Shown here in pieces: positions 5,478 through 12,189 of a stretch of DNA of 18,460 nucleotides. This DNA is from Phycisphaerae bacterium. Lineage in GTDB: Bacteria; Planctomycetota; Phycisphaerae; Sedimentisphaerales; SG8-4. Both the position numbers and the translations under genes were made by a program. The notes under the pieces were generated by a model. That model was not told where the DNA came from. It saw nothing but the letters and a program-made list of their open reading frames with translations, and made no database searches. Position 1 is the first letter of the stretch. Every line of letters begins with the position of its first letter. Location of the stretch: the NCBI GenBank assembly GCA_030614945.1, contig JAUXAH010000006.1:1-18460 (forward strand). The letters are read 5' to 3'.

Positions 5478-5846
5478 TCAAGAGTTATTTGATTTTTTCT
5501 TGACTTTTTTCACGAGATCACTTCCACCTCGAGTAATACCGTACAGTCCGGCAAGCAGAGTTATTATGCCGATAGGATTCAGTGAACCGCCCTCAATCAT
5601 AAGCATAGCGTTTTTGAAGATGATGTCACGAAAGGCGTCCTGACGGTCAAGGTCCGCCATACGGAACTCGGCGGTGGCGATAATCGTGTCGAGCTCAATC
5701 TGTAACTCTGGTCGGGTGACTGTTTGCCCCGGGTGGACTAACGACTTGACTGTTGGTTGGCAGGCGTGTCCCCAAAACAAAAAAGCAGTTAAGAGGATTA
5801 GTGCGATAGCTTTCGGCCAGTTGTCGACGAGATCTTTTAGTTTCAT
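5478..5846 (-). CDS. 122-aa membrane protein, holin-like or virion membrane protein
   Basis: Residues 13-28 are a hydrophobic segment ending in W-G-H-A-C, which could be a poor lipobox or a plain membrane helix. Residues about 50-85 are predicted helical and charged. Residues 90-108 form a second hydrophobic segment with glycines, followed by a Lys-rich tail. Two membrane spans and a basic end fit a holin or a phage membrane protein, but no family is recognised. Its start overlaps the stop of 5843-5998 as ATGA. Confidence 0.72.
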   Translation of the reverse strand: MKLKDLVDNWPKAIALILLTAFLFWGHACQPTVKSLVHPGQTVTRPELQIELDTIIATAEFRMADLDRQDAFRDIIFKNAMLMIEGGSLNPIGIITLLAGLYGITRGGSDLVKKVKKKSNNS

Positions 5847-5998
5847 TCGGGTTCATTCTCCATATTGAAGTGGTTGGTGACGTGGCCCTGGATTTTGACG
5901 TCCTCCCTGTCGGAGAGACGCATTTTTACGAGCAGGTATATCTGTCGGCCTTCCTCGGGGTCCTCGACGGTCTTTCGTAAAGTGATTACTAGTTCCAT
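5843..5998 (-). CDS. 51-aa acidic protein, unknown
   Basis: ATG 5998 follows AAGGAATTTTAACC, and the TGA overlaps the start of the membrane protein as ATGA. The product is charged, with no cysteine or membrane segment, and looks like a small alpha/beta protein. The tight coupling suggests it acts with the membrane protein. Function is unknown. Confidence 0.7.
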   Translation of the reverse strand: MELVITLRKTVEDPEEGRQIYLLVKMRLSDREDVKIQGHVTNHFNMENEPE

Positions 5999-6014
5999 GG
6001 TTAAAATTCCTTCG

Positions 6015-6398
6015 TTAAAGTTTCATGATATAGGCTAATCCGTAATAGGGGGGCAGCCCCTCAGCGGAGTCGGTTGTACCAGTTGCGGGGTCGACGCTGG
6101 TTCCGGGTGGGATATCAGGCCAAGCAGAGGCTTCTTCTCCGATGAGCACGCCCAGCTCGCCGGGGGGTTGGTGATTATGGCCGTCACCTGTAAAGTCGTG
6201 GTCGTGGGTGTTTGCCCCTCCGGTGTCGCCGACATCGTGGAGGATGCCGGCTCCTGCGATAAAGCGGTCTCTTAGGTCGGGCGTACCCTGTGTACCATCG
6301 CATAAAGCCCAACCGGAGGGGATATCGACAATGGCACCGGACCACATCAGGATCATACCCTTAAAAGTTTCGAGTACTAAGTCAATTAGCCACTGCAT
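6015..6398 (-). CDS. Phage tail-collar domain protein
   Basis: The 127-aa product shows the tail-collar pattern found in short tail fibres and microcystin-dependent-type proteins: G-M-I-L-M-W-S-G (about residues 14-21), P-x-G-W-A-L-C-D-G (28-36), then T-P-D-L-R-D-R-F-I-A-G-A-G. A His-rich stretch follows (H-D-H-D and G-H-N-H), which in related fibres can bind metal. It ends in L-P-P-Y-Y-G-L-A-Y-I-M-K, typical of the family. It starts 4 nt after the preceding stop. This is the clearest virion-type gene here and argues for a phage or phage satellite. Confidence 0.9.
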   Translation of the reverse strand: MQWLIDLVLETFKGMILMWSGAIVDIPSGWALCDGTQGTPDLRDRFIAGAGILHDVGDTGGANTHDHDFTGDGHNHQPPGELGVLIGEEASAWPDIPPGTSVDPATGTTDSAEGLPPYYGLAYIMKL

Positions 6399-6402
6399 TT
6401 TA

Positions 6403-6675
6403 TTATAACCCCGGTGGTTGGTAATCGGTTGGTGGGTCTGCCATAGGTAGGCCGGTTAAAGCTCTATAGATATTGTAACTGACGACTCTGTTGTCTGTTG
6501 AGTATGCTCTTGCTTGTGCGAATGCTTTACGCTGGCGGTCCTGCTTTGCCGAGCGGCGTTGTATGTTTCTCGGCTTAGAGCTCGAGTGTAGTCCAAAGCG
6601 GTCCCGGTGAAAGTAGCAACCACCGAGACCGCCACGGATGTCAGTTACTCCGCCACCAGTTCGTACCAGTGCCAT
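6403..6675 (-). CDS. 90-aa short GGG-motif protein
   Basis: The start M-A-L-V-R-T-G-G-G at 6675 has GAGGTAAAAACT before it; longer readings overlap the upstream gene. It shares the M-A-L-V-x-x-G-G-G opening and a G-x-x-x-G-x-x-x-x-R-D-R-F-G motif with the larger protein at 7734-8432, but keeps only the N-terminal region, then a basic Arg/Gln/Lys helix and a proline-rich end. It is a paralogue, perhaps a minor structural or DNA-binding component; that is inference. Confidence 0.78.
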   Translation of the reverse strand: MALVRTGGGVTDIRGGLGGCYFHRDRFGLHSSSKPRNIQRRSAKQDRQRKAFAQARAYSTDNRVVSYNIYRALTGLPMADPPTDYQPPGL

Positions 6676-6685
6676 AGTTTTTACC

Positions 6686-7354
6686 TCATACGTGCTTTGC
6701 GTGGCTAGTATCATACCAGCTTGTGCCGTCGCATACAAGGCTCCATCCGCCATATTCACCCGTTAGGGTTTCGTCCGCTCCCTTGTGAAGGAATATATCC
6801 TGGTTGCCGGTACCTTCGTTGTGTTCGAGAGTCGCATCGTTTGCAGCTGCACACAGTCGGGCGATGTGAAGGATCTGCCCGTTGACTCCGCCTACGAATC
6901 CTCCAATTACCACATCGTTGGCAGCACAGTCTAAAAACAGGATATTTACGTTCGAGACATCGATATCATCCTGTGGAGCTGGTCCCGTAGAGAAAGTTCG
7001 CGTTGTCGAGACGGGCGGCAATTCAACGCTGACAATCGGACCCCACGGCTCCCATTGTTTCTGCCAGGTGATTCGTAGATTTTCACTTGGTCCCTCGTAT
7101 TCGAGAGTCACCCTGTCCGGCAGGACGTCAATGTTAGGGACCGTTAGCAATAGCGTCCATGCGTCCTGCCATGCTGAAACAGTTACGCCCTTCTCAACGT
7201 CGTCAACTTCGCATATCCACAAGTCGTGAGCTGGCTTGACAGTCTGGTCCATCGTGAAGCGAAACGTGACAAAGACGTTTAGATGGTCCGTGTCAAATTC
7301 GTGCTCGACGATAGCCTTCGCCGCGTACGGTCTGGCTGTTCGTATCGGGGACAT
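6686..7354 (-). CDS. Tail-fibre-like protein (unit B)
   Basis: The 222-aa product matches the protein at 13915-14583 in length and motif order. A beta-rich N-terminal half contains F-T/P-M-D-Q-T-V-K-P-A and K-Q-W-E-P-W-G-P-I. The C-terminal half contains I-L-F-L-D-C-x-A-N-D-V, L-C-A-A-A-N-D-A-T-L-E-H-N, then E-T-L-T-G-E-Y-G-G-W-x-L-V-C, ending in W-Y-D-x-S-H-A-K-H-V. The last part resembles repeats in phage fibre and spike proteins that end in a G-x-W motif. The start at 7354 has AAGGGTG. It probably forms part of a particle or receptor-binding structure. Confidence 0.82.
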   Translation of the reverse strand: MSPIRTARPYAAKAIVEHEFDTDHLNVFVTFRFTMDQTVKPAHDLWICEVDDVEKGVTVSAWQDAWTLLLTVPNIDVLPDRVTLEYEGPSENLRITWQKQWEPWGPIVSVELPPVSTTRTFSTGPAPQDDIDVSNVNILFLDCAANDVVIGGFVGGVNGQILHIARLCAAANDATLEHNEGTGNQDIFLHKGADETLTGEYGGWSLVCDGTSWYDTSHAKHV

Positions 7355-7363
7355 TGGTCACCC

Positions 7364-7687
7364 TTAGGCTGCCGGGCCTAACGAAACCACAATATGGACC
7401 TTAGCTTTCTTTTTAAGCTGTGTGCCAGCGACGGGGTCGCTACTAATGATAAGGTCGGCTGCGACGGTATCGCTGTTCTCTGTGGTAACGTCGCCTAAAG
7501 TGAGCTGACATTCCGGGTCTTTTAGTAACGCGGTTGCTCCAGCTTGTGTTAGGCCGGTCAGGGTGGGGACCATGCCCGGTAGTGGCGGGATATCTTCGTG
7601 TCCGCAGATTTTGCAGACCCCGTTCATTTCCAGTCGGCAGCCACAGTCAGCACAGTAGACATAACGGTCTTTTTTGCTCAGTCCCAT
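7364..7687 (-). CDS. Zinc-ribbon plus PASTA-domain protein
   Basis: The 107-aa protein begins with a zinc ribbon (C12-x-x-C15 and C25-x-x-C28) and then a single PASTA-like domain (about residues 38-105), recognised by V-P-x-L-x-G-L, a middle S-D-P-V-A-G-T and terminal V-x-I-V-V-S-L-G. PASTA domains usually bind peptidoglycan fragments or act as spacers in penicillin-binding proteins and kinases. A one-domain cytosolic-looking form joined to a zinc ribbon is unusual; host cell-wall recognition by a particle would fit. AGAGG precedes ATG 7687. Confidence 0.82.
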   Translation of the reverse strand: MGLSKKDRYVYCADCGCRLEMNGVCKICGHEDIPPLPGMVPTLTGLTQAGATALLKDPECQLTLGDVTTENSDTVAADLIISSDPVAGTQLKKKAKVHIVVSLGPAA

Positions 7688-7705
7688 GATTTAGCCTCTT
7701 ATTAT

Positions 7706-7731
7706 GCTTTTCAGTGATAGACTGAAAAAGC
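7706..7731 (-). repeat. Intercistronic hairpin
   Basis: GCTTTTCAGT (7706-7715) pairs with 7721-7731 with one bulged base and a 5-nt loop, immediately after the stop of 7734-8432. No T run follows, so mRNA processing or stability is more likely than termination. Confidence 0.55.
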
Positions 7732-7733
7732 GG

Positions 7734-8432
7734 TTACGCTGCAACAACTACATCATCGCGGAAATTTGTTGATAGCCTTCCATCTGCCCGGACAATCCTG
7801 GCCTGGGACCAAACCCTTTGACCTTCTGCGACGGCAAAGGTGACGGCGAGGGGAAGCGGACTGGCTGGTGGTGCACCGGTAACTCCATTTTGGCCCCCGG
7901 CGTATTGCCACGGCCCATTGAAGAAGTTACGCTGACCGTTTTGTGGGCTTCCCTGCTGGACGTGCAGAAGACCACCGGTTTCGTTGGCCCAGTCCATTGT
8001 ATCGTCGTAGATAACGGTCATTATCTGCGTTGCCTCAGAGATGGTGATTCTGTAGGTTGGGTCATGTTCTGGAAGTTCAAAGATTACAGGACCATCATCG
8101 GCTAAAACCAGAGAGTTTTGTTGTCTGACGGTGTTGCTTCTGATGTAGTGGTTCATAACGGTCAGGAAGATCGTTTCACCGAGCTTGTTTTTCATTGCTA
8201 CGCTGTCACCGTAGAGTTTCCATGCGGCTCGCTGTCCGGCGGTTAGGGTTTCCGACCACCGTTCAACTAGCATGGCTAACGCGGCCCTGATGTCAGCCTG
8301 TCGAGGTGTGTTTGGATTGATCGGCTTGGTTCTGGCACGCACATAGTTACCGAAACGGTTTCTCGCGTGCGTGTCACCCGCGATAGACCCGGACATCTGG
8401 ACGATTCCGCCACCATACTTTACAAGTGCCAT
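7734..8432 (-). CDS. K-Y-G-G-G structural-like protein (unit B)
   Basis: The 232-aa protein starts at 8432 behind AGGAG. Order of motifs: M-A-L-V-K-Y-G-G-G-I-V-Q-M-S-G-S-I-A-G, then R-x-R-T-K-P-[IV]-N-P-N-x-x-R-Q, a helical part with L-x-x-x-W-x-x-x-L-T-A-x-Q-R-A-A-W-x-x-Y, M-K-N-K-L-G-E-T-I, and a beta-rich end. The protein at 14900-15673 has the same plan and 1-117 has the start. I know this architecture from uncharacterised phage-like proteins, with no function assigned. It heads the late operon, before tail genes, consistent with a major virion protein. Confidence 0.85.
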   Translation of the reverse strand: MALVKYGGGIVQMSGSIAGDTHARNRFGNYVRARTKPINPNTPRQADIRAALAMLVERWSETLTAGQRAAWKLYGDSVAMKNKLGETIFLTVMNHYIRSNTVRQQNSLVLADDGPVIFELPEHDPTYRITISEATQIMTVIYDDTMDWANETGGLLHVQQGSPQNGQRNFFNGPWQYAGGQNGVTGAPPASPLPLAVTFAVAEGQRVWSQARIVRADGRLSTNFRDDVVVAA

Positions 8433-8433
8433 A
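8316..8433. repeat. 118-bp perfect duplicate of 1-118
   Basis: This is the unit B copy of the segment described at the left edge. It covers the first 39 codons of the gene plus one base upstream. Confidence 0.95.
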
Positions 8434-8478
8434 TTCGTTTCTCCTAAAAAGTGTTAGAAACTTAACCTCTCTAATCGC

Positions 8479-8507
8479 ATTGTACGAAGTTTTTCGGGTG
8501 ACGTCAA
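8479..8507 (-). promoter_or_regulatory. Late promoter of unit B
   Basis: TTGACG (8502-8507), a 17-bp spacer and TACAAT (8479-8484) on the minus strand. Unit C has TTGACT-17-TACAAT at the same place. Upstream, 8511-8570 contains weak terminator-like pairing (GTTTG 8535-8539 with CAAAC 8561-8565) ahead of a T run, also kept in unit C. Confidence 0.8.
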
Positions 8508-8649
8508 TGAAAAAGGCCGGTCCGGCTGAAAAAAGTTTGTGAGGATGGGCTAGGTTGCGTCAAACGGATCGGATTGGTACCGGGGGACGTTTGAATTTTG
8601 ACGTCACGGGGACGTTGCGTTACTTTAGAATCCGGGCTCTTTTTATAAT

Positions 8650-8811
8650 TTACGGTCGGGCGGAGGTTGCGGTAACGTAGCGTTTGTATGCTCGGTAGTG
8701 TGCCTGCTTGCAACGTTTCGAACAGAATCCGTCTTTACCGAGTGGCTTCTCTGCGATATAGGCGTTTCCGCACCAACGGCAATGTTTGTTTCGGTTTGGG
8801 TAGTATCTCAT
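8650..8811 (-). CDS. 53-aa zinc-binding protein
   Basis: The product contains C-R-W-C-G (about residues 11-15), F-C-S-K-R-C-K-Q-A-H-Y and ends soon after Y-V-T-A. It closely matches the first half of the protein at 5096-5407 but lacks the RanBP2-type finger. It is basic and probably binds nucleic acid. GGAG lies 10 nt before ATG 8811, directly after the 10-bp palindrome CCAACGTTGG, a leader arrangement also seen before 5407. Unit C has no copy at this place. Confidence 0.78.
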   Translation of the reverse strand: MRYYPNRNKHCRWCGNAYIAEKPLGKDGFCSKRCKQAHYRAYKRYVTATSARP

Positions 8812-8885
8812 TTTTATGTTACTCCAACGTTGGCCTGGTCAGCTGCGGCCGCCGGCATTCGAACCGATATCCGGTAACGCCGTTT

Positions 8886-9452
8886 TTACGGTTCGAGCAG
8901 GATTTTGATGTTTGATGATTCGGCGATTCGACAGAATTTATAAATGAGCTTACCGTCTGGCAGCGGGAACAGTTCCATAAACAGGTCCGCGCTTTTTTCG
9001 ATGTTCAGGTCCTCGAGGAGCTGCGTTGCCTGGGGTGTCCAGGTAACGACACCGATTCCGCCGGCGGCACAAATCAGATCACCCTCACAGTCGGCGGTGT
9101 TATGCCAGACCGTTCCCTCAGCTGGACATGCATCTTTTGTCTCGTCGAAGTAAACCTTGAGGTTCAGGTCATTCAGGAATAGATGGGCTTTGCCGTCGGC
9201 TACAACCCATGGCTGGTACCAGCATTCCCACGTGTCACCGATGTATCTCCAGCTGCAGGGAAAGCCGTCTTGTTGAGTGAGCTTGAAAGCACGATCGTTC
9301 GGAGGTATCAGACAGGCACCTTTTCCGATGCCCTCGCATTTTACGACGTTGATGAACCGTGCGTAAACGTATTTTGGAGTCTCACCATTTGCAAAACAGT
9401 GAGTGCAGTGGTTGCCATATTCTATCTCAATTTTCGGCATCGATTGTCCCAT
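8886..9452 (-). CDS. Cysteine-rich protein (unit B)
   Basis: The 188-aa protein starts at ATG 9452 (M-G-Q-S-M-P); TTG at 9461 is an alternative. Motifs shared with 15871-16428: M-G-Q-x-M-P, I-E-Y-G-x-x-C, G-E-T-P-K-Y, a x-R-F-I-N segment, P-P-N-D-R-A/V-F-K-L-T-Q, G-G-I-G/A-V-T-W-x-P-Q, and F-M-E-L-F-P-L ending with N-I-K-I-L. About ten cysteines are present. There is no signal peptide. The family is not recognised. It follows a conserved hairpin region (9525-9630), so it may be controlled by RNA structure. In unit A it is split into two genes. Confidence 0.82.
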   Translation of the reverse strand: MGQSMPKIEIEYGNHCTHCFANGETPKYVYARFINVVKCEGIGKGACLIPPNDRAFKLTQQDGFPCSWRYIGDTWECWYQPWVVADGKAHLFLNDLNLKVYFDETKDACPAEGTVWHNTADCEGDLICAAGGIGVVTWTPQATQLLEDLNIEKSADLFMELFPLPDGKLIYKFCRIAESSNIKILLEP

Positions 9453-9524
9453 AATTTTCAACCCGCTGCGAGCTGCTCGATTTCCCCCTCAGCTGAACCG
9501 AGAAGTCGTTAAAAAAAACTGTTT

Positions 9525-9630
9525 TTTCGATGGCCTCGAAGTCCCACTTCGAGGGGCTCGAAATTCCGCTTTTCCTGTAAGAGAGTGTTTTTCTCTCTTA
9601 ATAAGTTTATGGGTGACATTTTTGTCACCC
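9525..9630 (-). ncRNA. Three-hairpin RNA element between the winged-helix and cysteine-rich genes (unit B)
   Basis: Stems: 9611-9617/9624-9630, 9578-9585/9593-9600 and 9534-9541/9547-9554 with outer pairing 9525-9530/9558-9563 across an internal loop. Compared with 16513-16618, stem sequences differ but all pairing is kept, while the loops (AAAAAT, AAAnACA on the minus strand) and linkers (CATAAACTTATTA, ACAGGAAAAG) are conserved. That pattern indicates a selected RNA structure, either a 5' regulator of the cysteine-rich gene or a processed 3' end. Confidence 0.75.
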
Positions 9631-10116
9631 CACTAACCCTTTTTTTTTGGCTTCTTTTTGGAGGAGAACGCTGACGATATTTGCTGCTGATTCGAGGGTC
9701 TCTCCGCGCCGCATGAGTTCGTTCATGATGGACCGCTTTGCGTCCTCGATTCGTGACGTTTTTTTCCAGCTGTGATGGCGCTTGTGCCGGCGGAGGCTTT
9801 TACCAAGTGACATGGTACCGATTAGCTTTACCCAATGCTCCGGTGATGGTAGTGTCCTGGCGTGTAGTCTGCGCTCGGGGCCGTACGGTTTTTCGATCCA
9901 AATGAATCCGAGGTCTTTGAGTTTTGCCAGCCATCGCTGGATGGTTCGTTTGTTACGGTGAAACTTTTTTGCCAGCCTCCAGTTCCAAAGCCAGCACGTG
10001 TCCGGGCCGAATGAGTACAGGTATCCGAGGAAGTCTTTCTCGGAATTGTTGAGTAACCTGAACTCCTGGCTGCGTACCCAGTACGGTAGTCTGTGTCTTT
10101 TGCGTTGTTTGGCCAT
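9625..10116 (-). CDS. Winged-helix DNA-binding protein (unit B)
   Basis: The 163-aa protein begins with a basic tail (M-A-K-Q-R-K-R-H) and contains a clear helix-turn-helix (about residues 40-75): W-N-W-R-L-A-K-K-F-H, R-T-I-Q-R-W-L-A-K-L-K, then the wing L-G-F-I-W-I-E-K. This resembles replication-initiator-type or GntR-type winged helices. A Lys/Arg-rich region and a C-terminal helix end in a poly-Lys tract. Start ATG 10116 has no close site; TTG 10131 has AGGG nearer. The stop lies inside the hairpin at 9611-9630. It may initiate replication, direct the recombinase or regulate the array. Confidence 0.8.
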   Translation of the reverse strand: MAKQRKRHRLPYWVRSQEFRLLNNSEKDFLGYLYSFGPDTCWLWNWRLAKKFHRNKRTIQRWLAKLKDLGFIWIEKPYGPERRLHARTLPSPEHWVKLIGTMSLGKSLRRHKRHHSWKKTSRIEDAKRSIMNELMRRGETLESAANIVSVLLQKEAKKKGLVG

Positions 10117-10143
10117 ACCCACGAATCCCAAAGCACCCTGATT

Positions 10144-10752
10144 TTAGCTTTTTTCGTTCAGCTGGTCAATAGCTTCCTGCAGGTCCGCGTTGTTCGGGTG
10201 GGTGTATATCTGCGTGCTTGTGAGGTTACTGTGTCCAAGCAGCTGCTGGACCACGCGCATCGAGGTTTTCGACATTAGCCTGGTGGCGAACGTGTGGCGT
10301 AGGATATGAGGGTGGATTTCGCGGCCGATCGATTGTTGGCCAGCGGACTTTATGATTCGTTGGACCTGCCGCGTGGTGAGGGGACATCCACAGGTTGTTC
10401 GGTAAAATGCGTATCGTACTCCGAGGGCTGATACGTTGATCCACCAATCACGCTGCATTCGTTCGATGGCGTCGTGTACTCGCAGGGTTACGGGGACGGT
10501 GCGTTCGTTCCTGTTTTTTGCCTGGTCCTTTTCTACGGTCAGGGATCCGACCGGGCCGTTGATGTACCATAGCTGGTCCTGGCGGAGTTGGATCAGTTCG
10601 CCGACGCGCAGACCAGCATCGAGCATCAGAAGTGCCATCGTGTAGTTTCGATGGTACACGCGCGCGGGCATATCGCCGTTGTTCGGTTGGTGAAGGCACC
10701 TCAGCAGCTGGCTGCATTCGAGGGGGGTCAGTGTTTTGAGTTGGGCTTTCAT
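10144..10752 (-). CDS. Short tyrosine recombinase (unit B)
   Basis: This 202-aa recombinase has Arg49, candidate Lys79, His149-x-x-Arg152, His174 and nucleophile Tyr183, in the blocks D-A-G-L-R-V-G-E, H-I-L-R-H-T-F-A and L-L-G-H-S. No N-terminal core-binding domain is present. It is very close to the unit C protein and more distant from unit A. The start at 10752 overlaps the stop of the 140-aa gene as ATGA. A winged-helix gene follows 27 nt later. The site array upstream is a candidate substrate. Confidence 0.95.
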   Translation of the reverse strand: MKAQLKTLTPLECSQLLRCLHQPNNGDMPARVYHRNYTMALLMLDAGLRVGELIQLRQDQLWYINGPVGSLTVEKDQAKNRNERTVPVTLRVHDAIERMQRDWWINVSALGVRYAFYRTTCGCPLTTRQVQRIIKSAGQQSIGREIHPHILRHTFATRLMSKTSMRVVQQLLGHSNLTSTQIYTHPNNADLQEAIDQLNEKS

Positions 10753-11171
10753 TTGTGGAGCTCCTTGTAAAGTTTGATGACATTGGTTTTGAGCTGGTTC
10801 CAGTAGATCGTGGTGAAGCCACGATGGACCATCCGCTCGGTGAATTCGTGCAGAACAATTTGGGAGGGGACATCAGCGTATGCGGGGACACAGGTGATTC
10901 GATCGTGGTAGTGGATGATTTTCCAGCGGTGCGTGTGTGAGATTGTTCGGTGTTGGATTGCGATCGCGATGTCTGCGAGGATTACCTCAGGGTTGAATTT
11001 GCCTGGAGGCCGGCTGGCTGCCTCCGGGGGTGAGCCGACGAGCTCCTCGATGAGGAGGTCGAGGAGGAGCTGCATGTGCTCGGCGTAGTGTTCGTGCTGG
11101 TTGTTGAGAGCGCATCCGTTGGCAGCTCCCAGGTGGAGGTTACATTGGGCGATTAGTTCGTCTCTGGTCAT
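10749..11171 (-). CDS. 140-aa two-domain protein before the recombinase (unit B)
   Basis: ATG 11171 follows AAAGGAACC with 9-nt spacing; longer readings run into the site array. Residues 1-55 form a helical N-terminal domain with H-Y-A-E-H-M and L-L-L-D-L-L-I-E-E-L. A proline-rich linker follows, then a C-terminal domain from F-N-P-E-V-I-L with A-I-Q-H-R-T-I-S, H-R-W-K-I-I and W-N-Q-L-K-T-N-V. The unit C copy has the same length; unit A has the second domain alone. The fixed place between array and recombinase suggests a recombination directionality factor or repressor; no known family is recognised. Confidence 0.8.
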   Translation of the reverse strand: MTRDELIAQCNLHLGAANGCALNNQHEHYAEHMQLLLDLLIEELVGSPPEAASRPPGKFNPEVILADIAIAIQHRTISHTHRWKIIHYHDRITCVPAYADVPSQIVLHEFTERMVHRGFTTIYWNQLKTNVIKLYKELHK

Positions 11172-11194
11172 GATTTTGGTTCCTTTCTGGCTTA

Positions 11195-11321
11195 ACGACA
11201 TTCGTTCACCAGGTAGTATCGGCAAAGCGACATCGTTGTCTACACAAAAACGACATTTATTTTGCGACATTGTTTTGGCGATCACTGGGATTGAGGTCGC
11301 ATTTTGGGTAGAAAGCGACAT
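11195..11321. promoter_or_regulatory. Six-site RCGACAT array, unit B
   Basis: Sites begin at 11195, 11227, 11250, 11264, 11294 (inverted, AGGTCGC) and 11315; start-to-start distances are 32, 23, 14, 30 and 21, exactly as at 2649-2775. Confidence 0.85.
11213..11242 (-). promoter_or_regulatory. Early promoter of unit B
   Basis: TAGACA (11237-11242), an 18-bp spacer and TACTAC (11213-11218). It aligns with the better promoters of units A and C and has a site of the array (11227-11233) in the same spacer position. Confidence 0.55.
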
Positions 11322-11480
11322 TGCAGTCAGCTGACAGGGGTGGTTTGGTACCCCAGACCGGCGGGAAATCGATTGGCGGTGCCCTTACGGCTGCAGAATC
11401 GCTACCCTGAACGGCTGTCTACGCGACTAACACGGGAGGTAGCTGCTGCAAAGATGCGAAAGCGTTTTGGTGGGTTACTA

Positions 11481-12189
11481 GGCCCGATGGAGGCCCGCGG
11501 GCCAGCAGGCTACCCGCGGGCTCGGGCCGTGCGGACCGTGCAAGGTAAGTGCCAGGCCAATTTCACTACGGGGCCTGGCACGTCCTTGCGTCTGCACGGC
11601 ATCGGCATCTTGAGAAGTGCTTAACCGCCGTGCCGGTTATGCAGAGACCCCAGGAAGCTTCCCGGCACGGCGGTAATAAGATAGACTTGGTCGGGGGACG
11701 TCCAGCGTCCCCCGACCATCAATTCGCTTCCCTGCAGGCACGAATGTCTGCGAGTCGCTGGGGCCGGTCCAGCTCGCTCGTGCCTGCAGGGAAAGGTATT
11801 GGGGGCCCCCAATTGCCTTTCGGGGATTGGGTGGGGGCCTTTATGTTTTTTTTTTCGAGTCCCCATCCAATCCCCGCGGTTCTTGACCTTAAGCAACCCA
11901 AACCGTATCGGCGCGTAGAGGGACTTTCGAATGAGCGTCAGCTCCCAAGCCCGCATACGACCTGCGAGAACCTTGGCGTGTCTTTCGCCAACGCGGTCGT
12001 GTGCGGGCCGTGAGCGAAGCCAAAACACAACCAAAAGCGAACTGAGAAAAAGGAACCGGAAAAAAACGATGTACGAGCCACCACAAACGGGCGGCGTTTT
12101 TTCCGCCCGTTTTGTCTTATTTGGTGGTGAGTCGTTTTTTGTAGGTTCCGGTCTTTTTTTCTCCGTGATGCGTTGGTTTGTGTTTTGGC
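11481..12189 (+). ncRNA. Hairpin array between units B and C; candidate large structured RNA
   Basis: Consecutive stems include 11493-11501/11513-11521 (9 bp), a compound stem within 11526-11600 (segments of 7, 3, 6 and 10 bp), 11624-11636/11662-11674 (13 bp), 11688-11700/11706-11718 (13 bp), 11728-11743/11778-11793 (16 bp, with more pairs inside), the palindrome 11798-11813, 11821-11838/11859-11876 (18 pairs) and 11949-11962/11995-12008 (14 pairs). Three exceptions to Watson-Crick pairing (831:866, 837:860, 956:12001, numbered within 11-12 kb) are G.U on the plus strand and would be A.C on the minus strand, which favours a plus-strand RNA. No gene is plausible here. The layout mirrors 3266-3960. 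11330-11480 shows nothing clear. Confidence 0.55.
12019..12189. repeat. 171-bp imperfect inverted repeat
   Basis: Paired segments, from outside in: 12019-12030/12178-12189 (12 bp), an A-rich run against a T-rich run, GGAACC 12052-12057/12144-12149, an AAAAAACG segment against CGTTTTTT, 12078-12083/12122-12127, and AAACGGGCGG 12085-12094/12103-12112 around a T-rich loop. It corresponds to 3815-3960 and ends the hairpin array. The innermost hairpin has terminator-like features. Confidence 0.8.

Noticed and set aside
8840..8880. tRNA fragment suggested by GGTTCGAAT on the minus strand
   Set aside because: The flanking bases do not make a 5-bp T stem with the normal 7-nt loop, and no anticodon or D arm can be built.
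11621..12034. Minus-strand ORF of 137 codons and other long ORFs in 11300-12090
   Set aside because: They cross several perfect hairpins, lack ribosome binding sites and resemble no protein; the DNA is better explained as structured non-coding sequence.
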